From positions 1 to 52,615 of the forward strand of contig NW_003135843.1 in assembly GCF_000003605.2 (NCBI RefSeq): 52,615 bases of DNA, written 5' to 3'. The position numbers and the translations under genes are program-made. A model generated the notes under the pieces. It worked only from the letters and a program-made list of their open reading frames with translations. It was not told where the DNA came from and made no database searches. This stretch comes from Saccoglossus kowalevskii. Taxonomy: Eukaryota; Hemichordata; Enteropneusta; Harrimaniidae. Within the stretch, counting starts at the first letter, position 1. Each line of letters opens with the position of its first letter. Shown here one piece after another: positions 47,621 through 52,615 of the stretch.

Positions 47621-48324
47621 TCTAGACAGTGTCTTTTATATGACCTAGCTAATGGTTATTATTCATAAACTGTGTGTTTGTGTGAGGATTAAATTGAATA
47701 CGAGGTAATTGGAATCCAGTTTCAGGTAAAATATTCATAACTTTCCCACGGCTAGACCATTTCTTAATGCTCCGCTAGATGTGTTTGAATTGTTAGCCCA
47801 AGTCCCACATGGTTTGGAAGATCTGGTCCCTTCCACGTCTTTTTTGGCGAGGTTTTTCAACGCCTGCGGAATATTTTATTTTTGTTCATTTTCCCTACTG
47901 TTTGGACAGTGCTCCCCTGTATTCATTCCAGAAATTTGTCCCGCTCTCCATAATTAATTCACGCCTCCACCAACATCGCATAATGTTCCTCTTTTCTCTC
48001 AGGAATTGCACACGATTTTCCCGACCCTTAGAAATGCAACGTATACTGCACCCACTGCCTATCACAAAGCATACGTACACGTATGTACGTCTGTGTACAT
48101 ACTAGGATATAAACATCTAGACCGGTCACACAATCATCGCAACAACAGTAAGTCTGTTCGATGCATCTTGGACAATATATAAAAATATTCATATGTGTTA
48201 TAGTGACAGTGAGTTTTAATATTTCATTTACAAAGAGGAAACTACATTGTGTGATTATGTATACGCGTCAATCGTAATCACGTTAATCTACATTTCCGAA
48301 CTTTCTGCATTTGGTTAGACAAAG

Positions 48325-48475
48325 ATGGTTCCGGTTGGGTTGGGTTGACTGGAATTAGGGTAGGTTGATTTTATTAGATCGCGTTTGCGTTGTGTTCGAC
48401 TTAGACTGGCTTGGTTACTTGGAGTGAGGCTGGGTTGGATTTGCATAGGATTGACCTGGGTTGGTTTGAAGAGTT
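48325..48475 (+). repeat. Degenerate GGTTG/GGGTT-rich stretch
   Basis: Repeated GGTTGGGTTGGGTTGACTGG-like phrases spread over about 150 bp, G/T-rich on the + strand. It could be a worn minisatellite; it resembles telomeric G-strand repeats only loosely. Confidence 0.6.
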
Positions 48476-49813
48476 TGAGGAAAATTACACAGTCTCATAC
48501 GTGCTAAACACATTCAAATGTTTCAGTAATGCCTGCTCATAATAAATTATCTCAAATTATCAAAACATATATAATCAATGCATTGTCTATCCAAATATCG
48601 TGTCTGACAATATTCAATATAGTAAACACTCGAAACGTTCACGGAATGCATGATGTGGTATTGACATCTTGGTTACACAATCAAAAATAAGTCGACTTAG
48701 AGCTATGTGATATCACGCAGTGCGTACAATCCACGTATATGCTCAGACAAGATGGCATTAAATTACTAATACGTTTGGAAACATTTATTGACGGAAATCG
48801 TCGACAATGTAAGGATGAGTCATACCACTTAAAGGCAGACATTTAGCAGGTCGAAGATTCATACAATTAAAGTTGTTACTATTCAATTTGTGCCGTCTAT
48901 TTGTGATAATGAGCAACACAAACTGTAACTAATAGTAGGTATTATGTCTTTTCCCAGAGGTGGGTGCTAACCCTGCTGAACCTTCTCCCTTGATTTGTCA
49001 GTCTGACGTGCATTCCCACAAGAACTCTTGGTGATAAACTTAGATATTTATAAAGCCACTGTCTCGCAATTCTCGAATGTTGAAAATAAGGAAACAATGG
49101 TATAATAAAAACTTGCTTTTACATTTAAATATTGTTTCATTTGCCCCCATCGTCACGTTTTCAAATAATATGGTAGTGAATAAGATTGAACACGAAAACA
49201 GAATATAATAAAACATTATTAAAAAAAGTCTCGTGGTTTTCTTTTTCTCAACGAAACCTCAATGGAACAAATATGCATTTGTTTTTTTTAATTTTTTCTT
49301 TTACTTCAACTGAATTGTATATGTCTAAAACATTCTATGAGGACTTTAACTATTTTTCTGGTCATATTACACAACATTCCATTTATTATTAGATGTTTGG
49401 AACCCGATAATCTTACTTCATCAAATGATGTTTGTTAATAGGATTGAAACATAAAGAAGCGAGTATATTTTATCGTGTTTTTGTAGACAGCGTTCGCAAA
49501 TTAGAAAAATACTTACATCTATTTACCAATGCCAGGTAAACGTTATGCGCAAACACGTTGAAGGTAGCATAACAATATGGTACAGCAACTGACAGTTTTT
49601 ATGATTACTGTCTCTGTGCGTTCTGTTGTCATGGAAACAGTTCAAACATCAACTTAATTGATGAAACTTTGAATGAAACATTTTTACCAGTTGCACTACA
49701 TATATACAGACGCACGATAAAGTGTTATTTAAAGAAAACTACGCAAAATAAAGTGGTATATTCTCGGTAGTTATTCCTGTTATTAAGGGTAATCTTTGGA
49801 CACTAAATTAACA

Positions 49814-50084
49814 TTAAAGAGCAGTAGTCGTAGTGACACGCATGCGTGAGATATATGGTTCTCATATAAACAAAGATGGCGACTTTGACTGTTGCGCAGA
49901 TCAATGTGTACAAACTGAGACGTTACGAAGCTTTAATTAGGTATTTTTTAGGTGGCTGGAAGGTATCGAACGAGTCACCGACGGTAATTTGTGCAAGTCG
50001 CGCCTAGGTAAAACCTCATATTCGTGATTTCCATTAGAAAAGCGCATTGGATTGTGGAAAATCAACACGACTTCCGCGCTTTAA
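49814..50084. mobile_element. TTAA-bordered inverted-repeat element (MITE), copy 4, 271 bp, longer interior
   Basis: The left end TTAAAGAGCAGTAGTCG and the right end (reverse complement TTAAAGCGCGGAAGTCGTG) belong to the same family, with TTAA at both borders. The interior is about 150 bp longer than in copies 1 and 3 and contains the ATG-led frame at 49876-50007, so it may have captured other sequence. Confidence 0.7.
49876..50007 (+). CDS. 43-aa frame inside MITE copy 4, possible captured first exon
   Basis: ATGGCGACT in an AAGATGGCG context (YY1-like, common at vertebrate initiator codons) opens a 43-codon frame that includes VYKLRRYEALIRYF. Its codons are less AT-rich than the surroundings. 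AG|GTATTT and AG|GTGGCT sites lie inside, so it could be an exon fragment. I do not recognise it, and chance is quite possible at this length. Confidence 0.15.
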   Translation: MATLTVAQINVYKLRRYEALIRYFLGGWKVSNESPTVICASRA

Positions 50085-50148
50085 AGCACCACAACCATGT
50101 TCAACAATGATGCCACATCTGAACCGCTCTATAAACAACCGTGGTTAA

Positions 50149-50975
50149 ATGAAATCAGCTCTAGAACTAGCGATTATAGATGCATCGAGTAGGAGCTCAA
50201 ATTCCCACCTGTATTTCGGCGTTGCGAGAATTATCTATGTAAATTCTCATTTAAACAATGTTATAGACTGGTGCGATACAAATAAATCAACAATAAATTT
50301 AAAAAATGAATACATTATATTTAGAGGTAAACAGGCATCAATACATTCAACGGGTACAATTAGTATAAACGGGATAACAATATATGAAGTTGAAACAACT
50401 AGGTACCTTGGTGTTGAATTGGACAATAACCTTGACTGGAAGAACCATATACAAAAAGTAAACAAAACAATAAGTAGTAAAGCAGGTATTCTTTTCAAGT
50501 TGAGGGACATTATTCCACCATCTATTCTTTTACTATTATATAACTGTTTCATCCTACCGCATATTCCCTGGGCACTAAAAGTTTTGGGGAACACGTACTC
50601 AACTTACCTGAAACCCATACATCTCACAGAGAAAAGAATTGTACGCATAATAACACGATCAGATCGCCTCTCATACACTTCTTCATTTTTTAATCAGCTC
50701 CATTTACTAGATATCTATAAACAACATAATTTGCAAATGTCTTTGTTTGTTCATGTTATTCTCAATGGCAAGTTACCGCCAGGGTTTACTCAATATTTTA
50801 TCACACAAAATCAAAAGCATTAGGTAATATTCCAAAATACCATACTAATTCGGGGCAACATTCAATCAAATATACTGGGGCTAAGATCTGGAATAAACTT
50901 CCAGAAGGAATTCGTTCCATGAGCTCAAAAAATTCATTCAAAAAAGAAATGAAAAGATTTTTACAGTATGCATAA
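50149..50975 (+). pseudogene. LINE ORF2 fragment with frameshift near 50815
   Basis: The frame 50149-50823 carries NLKNEYIIFRG, then RYLGVELDNNLDWKNHI (palm/thumb motif of LINE polymerases), SKAGILFKLR and EKRIVRIITRSDR. It stops at 50821-50823. The family's C-terminus continues in another frame from about 50808: IKYTGAKIWNKLPEGIRS and SFKKEMKRFL, ending at the TAA 50973-50975. The catalytic aspartates are absent, so the copy is non-functional. The first 30 or so residues of the frame (50149 to about 50235) look like flanking DNA rather than element. Confidence 0.75.
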
Positions 50976-51074
50976 TTGAGTTGATGTAAATCAGTGTTGT
51001 CTGTATTATATTCTTATATGAATGTTGCCTGTAAATTAAGTGAATGAAATTAAATTCAATTCAATTCAATTCAA
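50236..51074 (+). mobile_element. 5'-truncated LINE with pentanucleotide 3' tail
   Basis: It begins within the polymerase domain just past where the catalytic F/YxDD box should be and runs through the thumb and C-terminal region to a stop at 50975, then a short 3'UTR and a (TTCAA)n-type tail at about 51054-51074. 5' truncation with a simple-repeat tail is the classic outcome of target-primed reverse transcription. It belongs to a different LINE lineage from the one at 38.8-40.7 kb, judged by its C-terminal sequence. It lies about 150 bp right of the inverted-repeat element at 49814-50084. Confidence 0.8.
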
Positions 51075-51865
51075 ATCATCCCAATAATTTTAAAAAATCC
51101 ACGCAACCGAAATGCGTGTTGACGATCGACCAAAGTTCCGGGCTTACAAGTCAGCCAATGCAGACGGTAACTATTTTTTGGAGTCGTTCTGACAGGAATA
51201 CATTTTTCTCATGCCTTTATTTTGGATCTAAATACCCAAAGATTGTAGCTTAATCTTCCAGTCGTTACGTACGTCCAATGCGCAAAATATTATTTTACTG
51301 ATATCCGTTGAAATTCCCTTTTTTTATTTATCACGTTAACTTTGTGGTCTAGTTGTAAACACAGAATATCGTGGAATATCTGTTTAAGGTGGGACACTAT
51401 TCATCAATGCAAATACTCGGGACTTCATAGTGCAATAAAGTGTACTTCTTAACAATGTGAGAATATTGACTTAAAAAAAGCTGAGGGTCACCAAACAAAT
51501 TCTCGAAAAAAAAATGTTATTTCTATTTTAGTGGTTAGTGGCTATTTTGTAAATATTATAACGTTTTTTACATACGTTTCTGTGGCAAAGAAATTATGGC
51601 ATATCTTAAATTGTGACATGTGCTGTGACAATTATGAATGACGGGCATTCTGTAGGTATGAGGCTCCAATTTTTTATTTTTTTTTAATATTTTTTTTTTA
51701 TATATATAACCGTTTATATTATATTTATTTGTATTTTAGTTTGAATATGTCGATTTTTTTGGTTTTTCTTGCCGTTAATCAGTCTTAGAAAATTGTGTCC
51801 CACTCTCCTCTAACTACATCTGACTCAATGCCTATACAAATCTCGTACAAATCTCGCACAGGGAC
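51075..51865. other. Intergenic stretch right of the truncated LINE
   Basis: AT-rich with the T-rich run at 51664-51712. Nothing coding seen. Confidence 0.6.
51664..51712 (+). repeat. T-rich / (TA)n low-complexity stretch
   Basis: Long T runs ending in TATATATATAA. Simple sequence only. Confidence 0.85.
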
Positions 51866-52018
51866 CAACCAATCAGATCACGGGTTACAAACGCGCCTGA
51901 GCATGACTCAAAACATGGCGGCGTACTGCTGCTACTTTTGCGTGAGCTGGACCTCATACAACTTATTAACAACGCAGTTCTTTCGATGATGGATCGTTGT
52001 CTAAAATAACAAGTAAGT
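51866..52018 (+). promoter_or_regulatory. Candidate promoter and first exon at the right edge
   Basis: An ACCAATCAG CCAAT box (about 51868-51876), an AP-1-like TGACTCA (51904-51910) and ACATGGCGGCG (51912-51922) precede a consensus splice donor GTAAGT at 52013-52018. The region is less AT-rich than its neighbours. The ATG frame there closes after 24 codons (stop 51986-51988), so the exon would be non-coding or carry a short upstream ORF. Confidence 0.35.
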
Positions 52019-52281
52019 AGCATTCATTAACTCTTTTGGCCTTGATTGTATTTTATTTCTGTTTGGTGGCAGATGAATTACATGTAATGTTGTTTTTTGC
52101 CTCTGTATCGGCGTCGGTGATCCGGTATCAACTCTACAAGTCGTTTTATCCCAATCAAAATCTTTACTTGAAAATTCATTTTAGTCGATCGTTTCTAAAC
52201 TAACAATTCACGAAAAATGGATGTTTTTTCTACTGCTCCTGATTGACAGATTGTTCACCGTCAATACGCATGTTTACGATC

Positions 52282-52294
52282 GGGGGGGGGGGGG
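52282..52294 (+). repeat. Poly-G run of 13
   Basis: An uninterrupted G run, rare in this AT-rich sequence. A mirror-type run of 12 C lies at 30062-30073. Confidence 0.9.
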
Positions 52295-52328
52295 CAACGC
52301 TCGCTATCAATTCACCATGTTCCATGTT

Positions 52329-52442
52329 TGTTTGTTTTTCAGGAAGAACGTGACACCCCAGAAACAATTACCCCCCAGGGCAGATGAATGTGTTCATTGT
52401 GGTTTGTGGATTCGGGTTGATTTGTATTTCTCTTAAAATAAA
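52329..52442 (+). other. Candidate terminal exon with strong acceptor and poly(A) signal
   Basis: The pyrimidine tract TGTTTGTTTGTTTTTCAG (about 52325-52342) is an excellent 3' splice site. The following sequence has a 30-codon frame with CVHC that ends at a TAA at 52434-52436, directly before AATAAA (52437-52442). The frame does not join productively to the candidate exon ending at 52012, so if both are used the product may be non-coding. Confidence 0.3.
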
Positions 52443-52581
52443 AAATAAAAAATATCCGACCGACCGACCGACCCAATTTTTCAATTTTCCGACTTGAGGA
52501 CAACATAAGTTGTTTTTTGGTCTTATTGGAAATAAAATACTAACGTCCGATTTAAGATATTGCCAGTTTTAGGCATTTGGG

Positions 52582-52615
52582 TTAAAACGGGGGAGTCGTC
52601 ACCTACGCATGCGTC
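52582..52615. mobile_element. MITE left end, copy 5, running off the window
   Basis: TTAAAACGGGGGAGTCGTCA and then CGCATGCG match the terminal repeat of copies 3 and 4. The rest lies beyond the window. Confidence 0.6.

Larger units (their letters stand above)
43291..49813. other. AT-rich intergenic stretch
   Basis: A 103-codon hydrophobic frame at 45291-45602 is probably chance. About 45850-46450 has a repeat-like texture (GGGTACATAG, AATTTGCATAACAATTCA) that may be related to the 42.8-43.3 kb repeat. The CRE/TATA pair at 47401 and the G-rich stretch at 48325 are the other items. Confidence 0.55.

Noticed and set aside
47809-48105. 98-codon frame at 47.8-48.1 kb
   Set aside because: No recognisable domain and low-complexity coding; an antisense frame of similar openness exists, which argues for chance.
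48325-48475. Interstitial telomere
   Set aside because: The phrases are GGTTG-like and irregular, not TTAGGG repeats.

Overview
The window is eukaryotic, AT-rich (visibly about two thirds A+T) animal DNA. It holds intronless class A GPCR coding regions, non-LTR (LINE) retrotransposon pieces, small inverted-repeat elements, microsatellites and two runs of N that are scaffold gaps (21088-21770 and 39120-39768). The receptor type and LINE types suggest an invertebrate deuterostome. A hemichordate such as Saccoglossus is my best guess, but this is inference without a database search. Gene density is low: two confident protein-coding genes in 52.6 kb, both on the + strand.

The core of the window is a tandem pair of somatostatin/allatostatin-C-receptor-like GPCR genes, receptor A (18487-19527) and receptor B (33635-34675), 15.1 kb apart. 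Both encode exactly 346 aa in one uninterrupted exon. They share the D3.32, DRY, CWLPYW and NPxxY motifs, the ECL2 Cys followed by Trp-Pro, and a C-terminal class I PDZ ligand (-TRL / -TKL). A central tract of about 344 bp (TM1 end to TM4 end) is 98% identical at DNA level, with a perfect 200-bp run and only synonymous differences. The DNA just outside it differs at about a quarter of sites. This is a strong sign of gene conversion. Receptor B has a plausible TATA box and non-coding first exon about 1 kb upstream. Both genes lie downstream of a diverged duplicated module with identically spaced octamer-like and CRE-like motifs (4445-4475 and 28634-28664).

The remainder is mostly mobile and decayed sequence. 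There is a LINE copy interrupted by a gap (about 38840-40748) and a 5'-truncated, frameshifted LINE (about 50236-51074). A family of short TTAA-bordered inverted-repeat elements (MITEs) has members at 15737, 21019, 38655, 49814 and 52582. A tRNA-like (Pol III A/B box) sequence sits in a 369-bp tandem unit abutting the first gap. A decayed AlkB-like dioxygenase remnant lies near 42.3-42.7 kb, and two anciently duplicated non-coding blocks lie at 25.4-26.1 and 30.1-30.6 kb. A 109-aa reading frame at 12844-13173, with a furin-type RPKR site and a nearby poly(A) signal, is a candidate small secreted precursor. The right edge (51.8-52.5 kb) carries promoter- and splice-like signals. The left third and the inter-gene stretches otherwise hold only AT-rich intergenic DNA as far as I can read.
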